Below the pieces are notes generated by a model. That model searched no databases. It worked only from the letters and a program-made list of their open reading frames with translations, and had not been told where the DNA came from. A DNA stretch of 64,000 bases from CAZCEC01 sp964497615 (GTDB lineage Bacteria > Chloroflexota > Anaerolineae > Anaerolineales > UBA6663), in contig CAZCEC010000005.1 in assembly GCA_964497615.1 (NCBI GenBank), forward strand, positions 62,001 through 126,000. The letters run 5' to 3'. Positions 54,107-62,376 of this stretch are shown in pieces (the stretch's first letter is position 1; every line of letters starts with the position of its first letter). A program made the position numbers and the translations under genes.

Positions 54107-55183
54107 TCAACGATTTAGCCGCGCAACGCGGTGCAGGGTCCCGTTGTCCGCGAACACCGTAATCTGATCCCCCAGCGCCAGCACTTCCAGGTCGGCGGGG
54201 TGCAGTTGGCTGGCCTCGCCCCGCCGCAGCAGCACGATGCTCATATCGTGGTCCCGCTCCAGCTCGCCCACCGTCCGCCCGGCCAGGGGCGATGTGCGCG
54301 TGATTGTAAAGTGGCTCATGCTCAACGCGCGTCCCCCCACCGTCACCGGCGCGCCCACATCCAGGTCGGCCGCCGCCGCCGCGAACGCGGGCGCGGCCAG
54401 CGCCGACGCGCTGTACGCGGCGGTGATGCCAAACGCGATCCGCACTTCGCGCGCAAAGTCGTCGTCAAACAGCCGGACGATGGTGCGGATCTTGGGGTTG
54501 ACGGCCCGGGCATGGATGGCAATTTGCAGATTGAGAGTGTCGTCGCTCGTGACGATCACCACGGTGTGCGCCCGGTCCACGCCTGCCTGCCGCAGCACCT
54601 CATACTTGTTGGCGTCGCCGCGGATCACCGGCACATCCCAGGACTGGACCTGGGTCAGCAGGTCCGCCTCCGGGTCCAACTCCACGGTCACAAAGTTCTC
54701 GCCCAATTGGTGCAGCGCCCGCGCCACCCGGAAGCCCAGATGCCCCAGCCCGATGATGACGATATGATTGGAGTATGTTTCTGCCACGGCCACCTGCCAT
54801 GCCTCCCCGCGCGCCCGCCGATTGAACAGCAGCAGCCCAAAGTCGGCCGCGCCCTGACTGAGTATCGCCAGCCCCACCACCGGCATGACAAAATAAAACA
54901 GCTCCAGATACCATGCGGTCGGAAACTCGCCCCCGGCCTGCAAGAAGATCATCAGCAGCGCCAGGTACCAGGCCTCCGGCAGCGTCGCCAACTGTCCCTC
55001 GCCAGACGCCTGCGCCAGCCCGTAATACAGGCTGCCCCCGCCGATTACCGCCAGCGCGAACCCCGCCAGCGAGCCGCGAAACTGCTTCAGCAGCACCCCC
55101 GTATCGCGCCCGGCAATGATCAGCGGCCGCAGCCAGCCAGGATACTGGCGGCGCGCGGCGCGGTGGGTGCCCGTTGGGTTCAC
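54107..55183 (-). CDS. Membrane protein with TrkA-N and TrkA-C (RCK) domains
   Basis: A 358-residue protein. Residues ~25-120 hold about three membrane segments. The cytoplasmic RCK N domain starts near 138 with the NAD-binding HIVIIGLGHLGFRVARALH, and the acidic residue of the dinucleotide site is in FVTVELDPEADLL. A TrkA-C domain ends the protein. The layout is that of bacterial K+ channels, but no TxGYG selectivity filter is present between the helices (the loop reads LMIFLQAGGEFPTAW), so ion conduction is doubtful. Its 5' end overlaps the upstream phosphatase gene by 4 bases. Confidence 0.8.
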   Translation of the reverse strand: MNPTGTHRAARRQYPGWLRPLIIAGRDTGVLLKQFRGSLAGFALAVIGGGSLYYGLAQASGEGQLATLPEAWYLALLMIFLQAGGEFPTAWYLELFYFVMPVVGLAILSQGAADFGLLLFNRRARGEAWQVAVAETYSNHIVIIGLGHLGFRVARALHQLGENFVTVELDPEADLLTQVQSWDVPVIRGDANKYEVLRQAGVDRAHTVVIVTSDDTLNLQIAIHARAVNPKIRTIVRLFDDDFAREVRIAFGITAAYSASALAAPAFAAAAADLDVGAPVTVGGRALSMSHFTITRTSPLAGRTVGELERDHDMSIVLLRRGEASQLHPADLEVLALGDQITVFADNGTLHRVARLNR

Positions 55184-55890
55184 AGCGGCACCCGCACCAG
55201 CATCCGGCGCACGTGGTCGTCGGAGCGCGGCGTCAGCACCGCCAGCACCAGGATGCTGATGTCGTCCGCCGGGCGTTGGTCGTCGCGCTCCAGCGCCGCC
55301 GCCAGCAATTTGTCAGCCCACGACTGTGCCGCGCCCAGGCCCTCGTCGTACAGCCGCTCAACTTCTTCGGCCACGTTCAGCGGCTGGCCGCGCCGTGTTC
55401 CCGCCGTCGCCAGGCCGTCCGTGTAAACGACGATCCCGGTCTCTGGCCTCAGCGGAATCTGGTGGATGACCGGCTTGGTGTGGTGATATACCCCCACGGG
55501 CCGGCTGGCCTCCGACAAGGCCGTGATGCCTTCCGGCGTGAGCACGTAGATGGGATTGGGGTTATTGCGCGACAGCACCACCGTCTTCGAGACAAGGTCC
55601 ACCGACACGATGTTCAGCGTCGCCTGCACCTTGCCGCCTTGCTGCGCATACAGATAGTCATGCGCCGCCCGCGCCGCAGCCCCATCGCGCACGCCCTCGG
55701 CCAGCAGGCTGATTGCTTTGCGCGCCACCAGGTTCGAGACCGCCTTGGCGCCCCGGCCCGTGTGCTGCCCGTCCACCAGCACCCACGACAGCCCGCCCGA
55801 CGGGCGCTCGATCATCTCGACCGTGTCGCCCGATTCGCGACTCGCCCACTTGCGCACCTTGGAAACCGCGACCTGTATCTCCATGCTCAC
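55180..55890 (-). CDS. SpoIIE/PP2C-type serine phosphatase
   Basis: A 236-residue soluble phosphatase of the metal-dependent PP2C class. The metal-binding aspartates are in VLVDGQHTGRGAKA, VVYTDGLATAG and the terminal PADDISILVLAV, the normal three-part arrangement of SpoIIE-like catalytic domains. There is no sensor domain. It overlaps the methyltransferase upstream by 4 bases and the RCK protein downstream by 4 bases, so the three are translationally coupled. The substrate could be an anti-sigma antagonist or a regulatory partner. Confidence 0.84.
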   Translation of the reverse strand: MSMEIQVAVSKVRKWASRESGDTVEMIERPSGGLSWVLVDGQHTGRGAKAVSNLVARKAISLLAEGVRDGAAARAAHDYLYAQQGGKVQATLNIVSVDLVSKTVVLSRNNPNPIYVLTPEGITALSEASRPVGVYHHTKPVIHQIPLRPETGIVVYTDGLATAGTRRGQPLNVAEEVERLYDEGLGAAQSWADKLLAAALERDDQRPADDISILVLAVLTPRSDDHVRRMLVRVPL

Positions 55891-56555
55891 GACTTCTCAG
55901 CCACGATGAGCGTCACCGTGCTGCGCGGCAATTGTACTCGCTCCACGCGCGCCGCGAACCCGGCGGCCGTGTACCGGTCCACCACTGGCGCAAACCACCC
56001 CTCGGCCGATTGCCCTGTGACCCGGAACAGCCACGCCGCCCAGCGGTCCGCCAGCCCTGGTCCGATGATCTGCGCCGCCGGCACGCACACAAACACCCCT
56101 CCGCGCCGCAGCACCCGGTGAAATTCGGCGATGGCCGCCGGCTGCACCACAAACTCGGTGGGAAACGTGGACAGCAGGCTCTGAAAGCTCCCCGCGGCAA
56201 ACGGCAGGGCAAACACGCTGGCTCGCGCCTGCGGCACCGGCCACTCGCGCGGCCCCAGCCGCCGCCGCAGCTTCCGGGCCGCCAGCCGCCCCATCGCCGG
56301 CGACAGGTCGATGCCCACCGGCTCGAATCCCAGGCTCACCAGGTCCAACAGCATGTTGCCCGTGCCGTGCGCGATTTCCAGCACCTGTTTGCCGCGCAAG
56401 TAGGGCAGGGCGGTGCGCTGCCAGGCCCGCCATTGGCCCATCGACACCGTCCAACTGACCAGGTCATAGGTCCACGCCAGTTGGTTATACAGCAGCCCAA
56501 AGCCCAGCCTCAGGCCGGCGCGCAGCAGCCGGAGCAGGGCGCCTTGTGTCTTCAT
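55887..56555 (-). CDS. Class I SAM-dependent methyltransferase
   Basis: A 222-residue methyltransferase. Motif I is VLEIAHGTGNMLLDL (Glu-x-His-Gly-Thr-Gly), motif II ends in VGIDLSPAM, and motif III is near VFALPFAAGSFQSLLSTFPTEF. An RRGGVFVCVPAAQII strand follows. It resembles the UbiE/Methyltransf_11 group; the acceptor is unknown. The N-terminal segment is hydrophobic-aromatic (LGFGLLYNQLAWTYDLVSW). Its ATG overlaps the ChbG stop by 4 bases. Confidence 0.85.
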   Translation of the reverse strand: MKTQGALLRLLRAGLRLGFGLLYNQLAWTYDLVSWTVSMGQWRAWQRTALPYLRGKQVLEIAHGTGNMLLDLVSLGFEPVGIDLSPAMGRLAARKLRRRLGPREWPVPQARASVFALPFAAGSFQSLLSTFPTEFVVQPAAIAEFHRVLRRGGVFVCVPAAQIIGPGLADRWAAWLFRVTGQSAEGWFAPVVDRYTAAGFAARVERVQLPRSTVTLIVAEKS

Positions 56556-57400
56556 AGCTCGCGAAACGTAATCAGCTCAACGCCTGCCGCGTTTAAGCGC
56601 TCGCGCAGGCCCGGCTGTGTCAGCGCCTGCAGCTCGTTTGTCCGCGGCCGATGATAGGAGGTCAGCCTGGGCAGCTCTGGATCGTCAAATGCCGGGTGGC
56701 ACATGATCTCGGTTGTGCCGTCCGGCAGCGCGGCGAGGATGGCGCTCAGGCTGTCCGGCGAAGCTTCCGAACCATAGAACCCCGTTTCGAAGTGGTCTGG
56801 CCGGCGTATGGCGGCGGCCCGCGGGCTCTCCAGCACGCCCCGCAGTCCCGCCAGGGCAGCGGCCACCCGGGGTGATCCATCCGGCGTCCCCAACAATGCC
56901 GATGCCGCCTTCAGCGTGGTCAGCGGCATGCGCACGGCGCAGCCAAACTCGCCGGCCAGCTTGAGCATCACAGTGAACAGGACCGGCGTGAAGTATGACG
57001 TATGGTGGTGGCTGTCCAAGTGGCTGGGGGGCTGTTGCAGGGCGTCCGCGAACGCCTCGATCTGCGCCCGCCACTCGGCCTCGACCTCGCCCGGGTCCAG
57101 CTCGTCCGCGTGCGCCAGCAGCGCCTCGCGCCTGGGAAAGCTCCCGTCCTCGCCCAGCCGTGTGATCGACCGAATCGCCTCTGACGGCAGCCTGGGCCGC
57201 CCTTTGCTCAACACCAGATGCACGCCCAGACCCAGCGCCGGGCACTCGCTCCGAGCGGTATTCAATTCCTCCGCGGCCAAAGGGCAGTTCATCATCGCCG
57301 TCGTGGAGGTCACGATACCGGCCTGGTGGGCATGCCGTATGCCCCTGGACACAGCCGGTGCCAGGCCGTAGTCATCGGCATTGACAATCAATCGTCGCAA
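56552..57400 (-). CDS. ChbG/HpnK-family (YdjC-like) deacetylase
   Basis: A 282-residue carbohydrate deacetylase. The metal site is in RRLIVNADDYGLAPAVSRGI (tandem Asp) and in HLDSHHHTSY. GLGVHLVLSKGRP and EIMCHPAFDD are also family landmarks. Members remove acetyl groups from diacetylchitobiose or related glycolipids. TTG at 57400 is preferred as start because MRRLIVNADDYG is the family N-terminus; the frame is open further upstream but unlike the family. It is the first gene of a five-gene minus-strand run, 26 bases after mgtE. Confidence 0.86.
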   Translation of the reverse strand: MRRLIVNADDYGLAPAVSRGIRHAHQAGIVTSTTAMMNCPLAAEELNTARSECPALGLGVHLVLSKGRPRLPSEAIRSITRLGEDGSFPRREALLAHADELDPGEVEAEWRAQIEAFADALQQPPSHLDSHHHTSYFTPVLFTVMLKLAGEFGCAVRMPLTTLKAASALLGTPDGSPRVAAALAGLRGVLESPRAAAIRRPDHFETGFYGSEASPDSLSAILAALPDGTTEIMCHPAFDDPELPRLTSYHRPRTNELQALTQPGLRERLNAAGVELITFREL

Positions 57401-57426
57401 GATAATCCGCCTTCTGGTTTCTCGTC

Positions 57427-58782
57427 TCACCGCACCAGCAGCGGCATGAACAGCGTCGCCAGACCCAGGAATAGGCTGAAGCCCACCACATCGGTCACGG
57501 TGGTCACGATCACCGCCGAGGCCAGGGCGGGGTCCAGCCTCAAGGCCTTCAAGGTCAGCGGTACCAGGGTGCCTGCCATGCCAGCGGCCACCAGGTTGCC
57601 CAGCATCGCCAGCCCGATGACCAGCCCCAGCGCCGGGTTGCCGCGCCACAGCCACGCGCCGCCCGCCACCAGCAGGCCCACCACCGCGCCGTGCATGACA
57701 CCGATGCCGGCCTCACGCAGCACCGCCCGCCGCGCATCTCGAAACTCGATTTCCCCCAGCGCCAGCCCGCGCACCATGATCGCCAGCGTCTGGGTGCCGG
57801 AGTTGCCGCCCATCCCGGCGACGATGGACTGGAACGCCGCCAGGATGGCCACCCGGGCAATCGTGCCCTCAAACAGGCTGATCACCCCCGCGGCCAGGAA
57901 GGCCGTCCCAAGATTGACTACCAGCCACGGCAGCCGCCGCCGCACCGACAGCCGCGCCGGGCTCCACACCTGCAAGTCGCTGTCGCTCACATTCGCCAGC
58001 CGGTAGATGTCCTCGGTGGCTTCTTCCTCGATGACGTCCACGATGTCGTCGTAGTTGATCACGCCGACCAGTTTGCCGCTGGCATCCACCACCGGCACCG
58101 CCAGCAGGTCATAGTGCTGCATCACCCGCGCCACTTCCTCCTGGTCGGTGCCCACCAGCACGGAAATCACCTCCCGGCGCATGATGTCGGCCATCGTGGC
58201 CGTGGGCGCGGCGACGATGATGTCGCGCAGCCCTACGATCCCAATCAGCACCCCCTCCCGATCGACCACATACAGGTAATAGGGCGTCTCGGCGTCACGC
58301 TGCAGGCCGCGCAGGAACTCGATCGCCATCTGCGCCGTGGTCTGCCGCCGCAGCGCGATGAAGTCCGACGTCATGCGGCCGCCGGCCGTGTCATCCGCAT
58401 GGCCCAGCAGCGGCAAGACCTCGTCGCGGTCCTCCATCTGCGCCAACGCATCCGCCGCCTGCTCCGGCGAGAGGTCGCCCAGCAGGTCCGCTGCCTCGTC
58501 CGGGTCCATCTCGTCCAGCACGTCGGCCAGTTGCGCCGACGGCAGGTGCGCGGCCACCGCGGCCGCCTCCTCGTCCTCCAGCTCATCGAGCAGGTCGGCG
58601 GCGGGTCCCGAGTCCAGGTTGGTTAGGATTTCGGTCTGGTCGTCGTGCGGCAGATCGGCAAAGGCGTCTGCCCGGTCGGCGATGTGGAGGGTTTCCAGCG
58701 CCGCAATCGCCTCGGCAATCTGGTTCAGCTCCAGCGCGGCGCGCACGCGCTCCAGCACGCCGTCAATTTGCGTTTGCTCCAT
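57427..58782 (-). CDS. mgtE: Magnesium transporter MgtE
   Basis: A 451-residue Mg2+ channel. The N-terminal superhelical domain (about 15-125) has repeated acidic stretches (LLDELEDEEAAAVAAHLPSAQLADVLDEMDPDEAADLLGDLS). Two CBS domains follow (about 135-255) and a plug helix leads to five transmembrane helices. The sequence MGGNSGTQTLAIMVRGLALGE contains the GGNSGTQ motif, and ALASAVIVTTVTDVVGF carries the conserved Asp of the pore. The start at 58782 has GGAGG 5 bases upstream. The CBS and N domains close the channel when cytoplasmic Mg2+ is high. Confidence 0.95.
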   Translation of the reverse strand: MEQTQIDGVLERVRAALELNQIAEAIAALETLHIADRADAFADLPHDDQTEILTNLDSGPAADLLDELEDEEAAAVAAHLPSAQLADVLDEMDPDEAADLLGDLSPEQAADALAQMEDRDEVLPLLGHADDTAGGRMTSDFIALRRQTTAQMAIEFLRGLQRDAETPYYLYVVDREGVLIGIVGLRDIIVAAPTATMADIMRREVISVLVGTDQEEVARVMQHYDLLAVPVVDASGKLVGVINYDDIVDVIEEEATEDIYRLANVSDSDLQVWSPARLSVRRRLPWLVVNLGTAFLAAGVISLFEGTIARVAILAAFQSIVAGMGGNSGTQTLAIMVRGLALGEIEFRDARRAVLREAGIGVMHGAVVGLLVAGGAWLWRGNPALGLVIGLAMLGNLVAAGMAGTLVPLTLKALRLDPALASAVIVTTVTDVVGFSLFLGLATLFMPLLVR

Positions 58783-58799
58783 CGGCACCTCCAAAAGCA

Positions 58800-58833
58800 A
58801 CGCGCCCCGCGCCGAAGGGCGAGCGGGGCGCGT
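58800..58833 (-). other. Strong hairpin in the mgtE leader, attenuator candidate
   Basis: ACGCGCCCCGC and GCGGGGCGCGT (58800-58810 and 58823-58833) form 11 perfect pairs. On the minus strand they are followed by TGCTTTT and then the mgtE ribosome site. It lies about 115-150 bases after the predicted mgtE transcription start and may stop or pause transcription, or hide the ribosome site. Confidence 0.5.
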
Positions 58834-58953
58834 CAGGAGGCGCACTCAGCGGCACATACGCGGCGCCGCTCACACTCCGGAAATGTCAAGCCGGCGCGGA
58901 GAGTCAGGGTCGGAATCGGCGGTCAAACTTGCATCCTCATTCATAGCCGCTGC

Positions 58954-58982
58954 ATTCTACTGTGGCTGCACGTTGCAGTCAA
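58954..58982 (-). promoter_or_regulatory. Promoter of mgtE
   Basis: On the minus strand TTGACT (58977-58982), 17 bases, TAGAAT (58954-58959). It begins right after the upstream trkA-like stop, so mgtE can be expressed apart from the K+ genes. The leader is about 165 bases. Confidence 0.68.
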
Positions 58983-58985
58983 CAA

Positions 58986-59711
58986 TTACGTTTGCCCTGT
59001 CGGCCGCTGCGCGTTCTCCCCGGACGCAACCAGCTCGGGATAATCGGCCGGCCGGCCCAACAGCGCCGCCAGCCGGTCGCGCCCTTCCTCGTCCACCAGC
59101 GCAATCACTTCGTCGCCCGCTTCCATCTGCGTCAGGCCGCGCGGCAGCACCATCTCCCCATGCCGCAGAATGCCGGAAATGATGCAGTGCTCCGTCAACG
59201 GCAGGTCCTTGATGGCCACTCCCACCGCCTTGGCCTCCGGATGGATCTTTTCCTCCACCAGCGAGTAATTCCCCCGGCGCAGCTTGAGCAGCGTCATCAT
59301 ATCGCCCAGCGACATTTCTTCCTCAATCAGCTTCGCCATCACGTCCGCCTGATTGAGCGACACATCCACCCCAAACTCGGGCGTGAACAGCCACGCATTG
59401 CGCGGATTATTGATGCGCCCAATGATGCGCCGGACCCCATACTGGAACCGGGCCAGCGACGCAATCACCAGGTTGTCGGCGTCGTTGGCGGTCACCGCCG
59501 CGATGACATTGGCGCGCTGGATGCCGGCTGCCACCAGCGTGGCGGGATTGGTGGGTTCACCCTCGATGATGGCTTCCGTCGGCAGTTCCCGGTGCAGGTT
59601 CAACAGCGTCTCCGGCCGCGCCTCCACCAGGCGCACTTCGTGGCCTTGGCTGATGAGCAGTGACGCCAGGTGCGACCCCGTCCGCCCGCCGCCCGCGATA
59701 ATGACCAACAT
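58986..59711 (-). CDS. TrkA/RCK-domain potassium-transport regulator (second copy)
   Basis: A 241-residue cytoplasmic protein with an RCK-N nucleotide-binding domain (MLVIIAGGGRTGSHLASLLISQGHEV, acidic switch in VRLVEARPETL) and a TrkA-C domain (about 140-220, ending GDEVIALVDEEG). It begins 5 bases after its paralogue. Such subunits gate K+ transporters by binding NAD(H), ATP or c-di-AMP. No TrkH/KtrB-type channel is encoded nearby, so its partner may be the KimA-like importer of the same operon or a distant channel. Confidence 0.87.
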   Translation of the reverse strand: MLVIIAGGGRTGSHLASLLISQGHEVRLVEARPETLLNLHRELPTEAIIEGEPTNPATLVAAGIQRANVIAAVTANDADNLVIASLARFQYGVRRIIGRINNPRNAWLFTPEFGVDVSLNQADVMAKLIEEEMSLGDMMTLLKLRRGNYSLVEEKIHPEAKAVGVAIKDLPLTEHCIISGILRHGEMVLPRGLTQMEAGDEVIALVDEEGRDRLAALLGRPADYPELVASGENAQRPTGQT

Positions 59712-59716
59712 GGCGC

Positions 59717-60394
59717 TTAGTCCTCCTTCGCGTCGGCCAGCCGCGCGTGCAGCGCGGCGGCACCTTCCGCCGTCGCGCTGATCTGCAAAATATCGCCAGC
59801 CTGCAAGCGCGTTTCGGCGTTTGGCAGTTGCCCGCGCCCGCCGCGTGCCAGCGCCGCGGGTGCCGCCTCCTCGGCGGGCACCAGGTCGCCCAGCCGCTTT
59901 CCTTCCCAGCTTGGCGGCACCGTAATCTCATACAGCTGCACCTCCCCATTGCCGGCGGAATACACGCTCTCCATGCCGGGGTGCAGCAGCAACTGCTCAA
60001 TCCGCGCCGCACCCCATGACGACGACGCGATGGTCTGCAAGCCCAGCTTTTCGTAGATTGGCCCGCGCATAGGGTCGTAGACCCGCGCTACCACGTGCGG
60101 CACTTTGAAGATGTCGCGGGCGACCCGTGCCGCCACGATGTTGGCGCTGTCGGAGCTGGTCACGGCCGCCAGCCCGTGCGCGGTCTCGATGCCCGCCCGC
60201 CGCAGCGCGTCGGCATCCAGCGCGTCGCCCTGGATCATGCGGCCCCGAAACTCCATGCCCAGCCGGTCAAACGCGCGCGCGTTGGCGTCGATGATGGCGA
60301 CCGGGTGCCCCTGCTGCGTGATGGATTGCGCCAGCTCCATCCCCACCCGGCCGCACCCCACGATGATGATCGTCCCGTTCTTGCTATGACCCAT
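59717..60394 (-). CDS. TrkA/RCK-domain potassium-transport regulator (first copy)
   Basis: A 225-residue RCK protein with a standard Rossmann start (TIIIVGCGRVGMELAQSITQQGHPVAIIDAN) and Asp at the end of strand 2. FRGRMIQGDALDADALRRAGIETAHGLAAVTSSDSAN is characteristic of TrkA-N. The C-terminal TrkA-C domain has an alanine-rich insertion (about 175-195). It starts 3 bases after the KimA-like gene, so the importer and two regulators form one operon. Confidence 0.88.
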   Translation of the reverse strand: MGHSKNGTIIIVGCGRVGMELAQSITQQGHPVAIIDANARAFDRLGMEFRGRMIQGDALDADALRRAGIETAHGLAAVTSSDSANIVAARVARDIFKVPHVVARVYDPMRGPIYEKLGLQTIASSSWGAARIEQLLLHPGMESVYSAGNGEVQLYEITVPPSWEGKRLGDLVPAEEAAPAALARGGRGQLPNAETRLQAGDILQISATAEGAAALHARLADAKED

Positions 60395-60397
60395 GCG

Positions 60398-62227
60398 TCA
60401 GTCCTTCAGCTGGTAAGGCACGTCGGTGACGACCATGCCGCGCCGGAACAAGAGCGCCAGCCTCACCAGCAGCGCCGTCTGGTTGTGCAGGATGTTGTGC
60501 CACCAGCGCGAGGCCAGAAATTGCGGCATCACGACGGTAATGATGTCATCCTTCTGGCAGGCATCAATCCGGTCGAGATAGCTCAGCAATGGCTCGACAA
60601 TCGACCGGTAATCCGATTGGAGTACTTCCAGCCGCATACCGTCGCCCCACTTCACCCACTTCTCGCGCAGCTTCTGCGTATCGGCTGGGTCGGTCTCCAC
60701 GTACACCGCCGTCACATCGTTCGACAGCGTGCGCGCGTAATTCAAGGCTTGCAGCACGCCTCGGTGCACCCCGGCGATCGGCACCACCACCCGGTGGCGG
60801 CGGATGCGCGGTGGCGCCCCATAGTCCTCCAATGACAACTGCCCGGCCGTCTTCACATAGTGCCCGTGAATCTTCATGAACACCGCCACAATCGCGGGCA
60901 GCAGGATAATCACGATCCAGCCGCCATGCGTGAACCGTGTCATCACGATGACGCCCAAGACGACCAGCGTCGCGGCCGCGCCCACGCCATTCAGCAATGC
61001 CCGCCAGTGCCAGCCCGGCGTCCGCTGCCGGAACCAGCGCACCACCATGCCGGATTGTGACAACGTAAAGCACAGAAATACGCCAATCGCATACAGCGGC
61101 AGCAGCGCATGCGTGTCCCCGCGAAACGCCACGATCAGCAGCGAGGCCAGCACGCCCAGCAGCACGATCCCGTTCGAGAACACGAGCCGGTCGCCGATAT
61201 TGGCCAGGGGCCGCGGCAGAAAACCGTCCCGGGCGATAAACGAACTCAGGCGGGGGAAGTCGGCAAAGGCTGTGTTGGCCGCCAGCAGCAGGATGAAGGC
61301 CGTCGCGACCTGCACCAGCACGTAGGCCCAGCCATTGCCCAGCAGGGCCCGCGCCATCTGCGACAGCACCGTCTCCCCATGCACCGGCGCCACGCCCAGT
61401 TGGTGGGCGACAAACGAGATGCCGATGAACATGCTGCCGAGAATGATGATCATGGCCACCAGGGTGCGCCCGGCGTTCACCGATTCCGGCTTGCGGAAGG
61501 CTGGCACGCCGTCCGCAATCGCCTCGATGCCGGTCAGCGCCGTGCAGCCCGCCGAGAACGCCCGCAAAATCAGGAATGTGCCCACCAACTGCGTGGGGGT
61601 GGCAATCTCGCCCGCGGCATATTCGATCGGCACCAGCGTGCCGGTGGCGACGCGCCACAACCCCAGCGCCAGCATGCCAAACACACTCACCACAAAGATG
61701 TAAGTGGGCACGGCAAAGATGCTGGCCGACTCGCGCACCCCGCGCAGGTTGATGATGGTCACGATCGCAATACAGGCAATCGCGACCGGCACCCGATACG
61801 GCAGCAGGAACGGCAGCCACGAGAACAGCGCTGCCACCCCCGCCGCGATGCTCACCGCCACCGTGAGGATGTAGTCAATCAACAGCGCCGCGCCCGCCAC
61901 CAGCGAGGGCAGGGTGCCCAGGTTGTCTTTGGAGACGATATAGGTGCCGCCGCCCTTGGGATAGCTGCGGATGATCTGGTAGTAGGATGTGCCCACGATG
62001 AGCAGCAGCGCCGCGATGCCGACCGCGACGTTGATCGACAGGCCCAGCGCCCCCGACCCGGCCAGCACGAGGACCAACAGGATTTCCTCGGTTGCGTAGG
62101 CATTTGACGAGAGCGCGTCCGACGCAAAGACGGCCAACGCCTTGGCCTTGGTCAGCCGCTCGTGATGCGCTTGGGAAGTTGCCAGCGGGTCGCCGATCAG
62201 CAGGCGCCGCACATTGATCGTTGCCAT
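60398..62227 (-). CDS. kimA: KimA-type potassium importer (APC superfamily)
   Basis: A 609-residue permease closely resembling Bacillus subtilis KimA. It shows LTKAKALAVFASDALSSNAYATEEILLVL, SYPKGGGTYIVSKDNLGTLPSLVAGAALLIDYILTVAVSIAAG, and FSAGCTALTGIEAIADGVPAF. About twelve transmembrane helices end near residue 455. The C-terminal ~150 residues form a cytoplasmic USP-like domain (HRVVVPIAGVHRGVLQALNYARTLS), which in KimA binds c-di-AMP. The predicted activity is K+/H+ symport. It heads an operon with two RCK proteins under a TTGACG-N16-TAGAAT promoter. Confidence 0.87.
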   Translation of the reverse strand: MATINVRRLLIGDPLATSQAHHERLTKAKALAVFASDALSSNAYATEEILLVLVLAGSGALGLSINVAVGIAALLLIVGTSYYQIIRSYPKGGGTYIVSKDNLGTLPSLVAGAALLIDYILTVAVSIAAGVAALFSWLPFLLPYRVPVAIACIAIVTIINLRGVRESASIFAVPTYIFVVSVFGMLALGLWRVATGTLVPIEYAAGEIATPTQLVGTFLILRAFSAGCTALTGIEAIADGVPAFRKPESVNAGRTLVAMIIILGSMFIGISFVAHQLGVAPVHGETVLSQMARALLGNGWAYVLVQVATAFILLLAANTAFADFPRLSSFIARDGFLPRPLANIGDRLVFSNGIVLLGVLASLLIVAFRGDTHALLPLYAIGVFLCFTLSQSGMVVRWFRQRTPGWHWRALLNGVGAAATLVVLGVIVMTRFTHGGWIVIILLPAIVAVFMKIHGHYVKTAGQLSLEDYGAPPRIRRHRVVVPIAGVHRGVLQALNYARTLSNDVTAVYVETDPADTQKLREKWVKWGDGMRLEVLQSDYRSIVEPLLSYLDRIDACQKDDIITVVMPQFLASRWWHNILHNQTALLVRLALLFRRGMVVTDVPYQLKD

Positions 62228-62303
62228 TCAGGCTCCTAGCCTATGCCCCGCCGCCGATGCGCAGCGCCGAGGCAGCCTCCAAACCAGAGGCAAAACGGAA
62301 TCA

Positions 62304-62331
62304 ATTCTAATCCCCTGCCACCCCGCGTCAA
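62304..62331 (-). promoter_or_regulatory. Promoter of the kimA operon
   Basis: On the minus strand TTGACG (62326-62331), 16 bases, TAGAAT (62304-62309); the leader is about 70 bases. The same -10 hexamer (TAGAAT) is used by the mgtE promoter. A near-palindrome lies directly upstream. Confidence 0.6.
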
Positions 62332-62337
62332 GATGTC

Positions 62338-62355
62338 CAGGCAGACGTTTGCCTG
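62338..62355. repeat. Near-perfect 18-bp palindrome between kimA and lspA promoters
   Basis: CAGGCAGACGTTTGCCTG, symmetric at 16 of 18 positions. It sits 7 bases upstream of the kimA -35 and about 25 bases upstream of the lspA -10, so a bound protein could influence both. It has no T tract, so a terminator role is less likely. Confidence 0.45.
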
Positions 62356-62376
62356 ACGCTTCAACCGGCCGCCGCA

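Noticed and set aside
58783..58950. M-box (ykoK-type) Mg2+ riboswitch in the mgtE leader
   Set aside because: I could not find the conserved GGUGAGGCUCC and CGCUGCUGCCC blocks, so only an unclassified structured leader is reported.
62228..62303. c-di-AMP (ydaO-type) riboswitch before the kimA homologue
   Set aside because: The predicted leader is only about 70 bases, too short for that riboswitch, and its conserved core is not visible.
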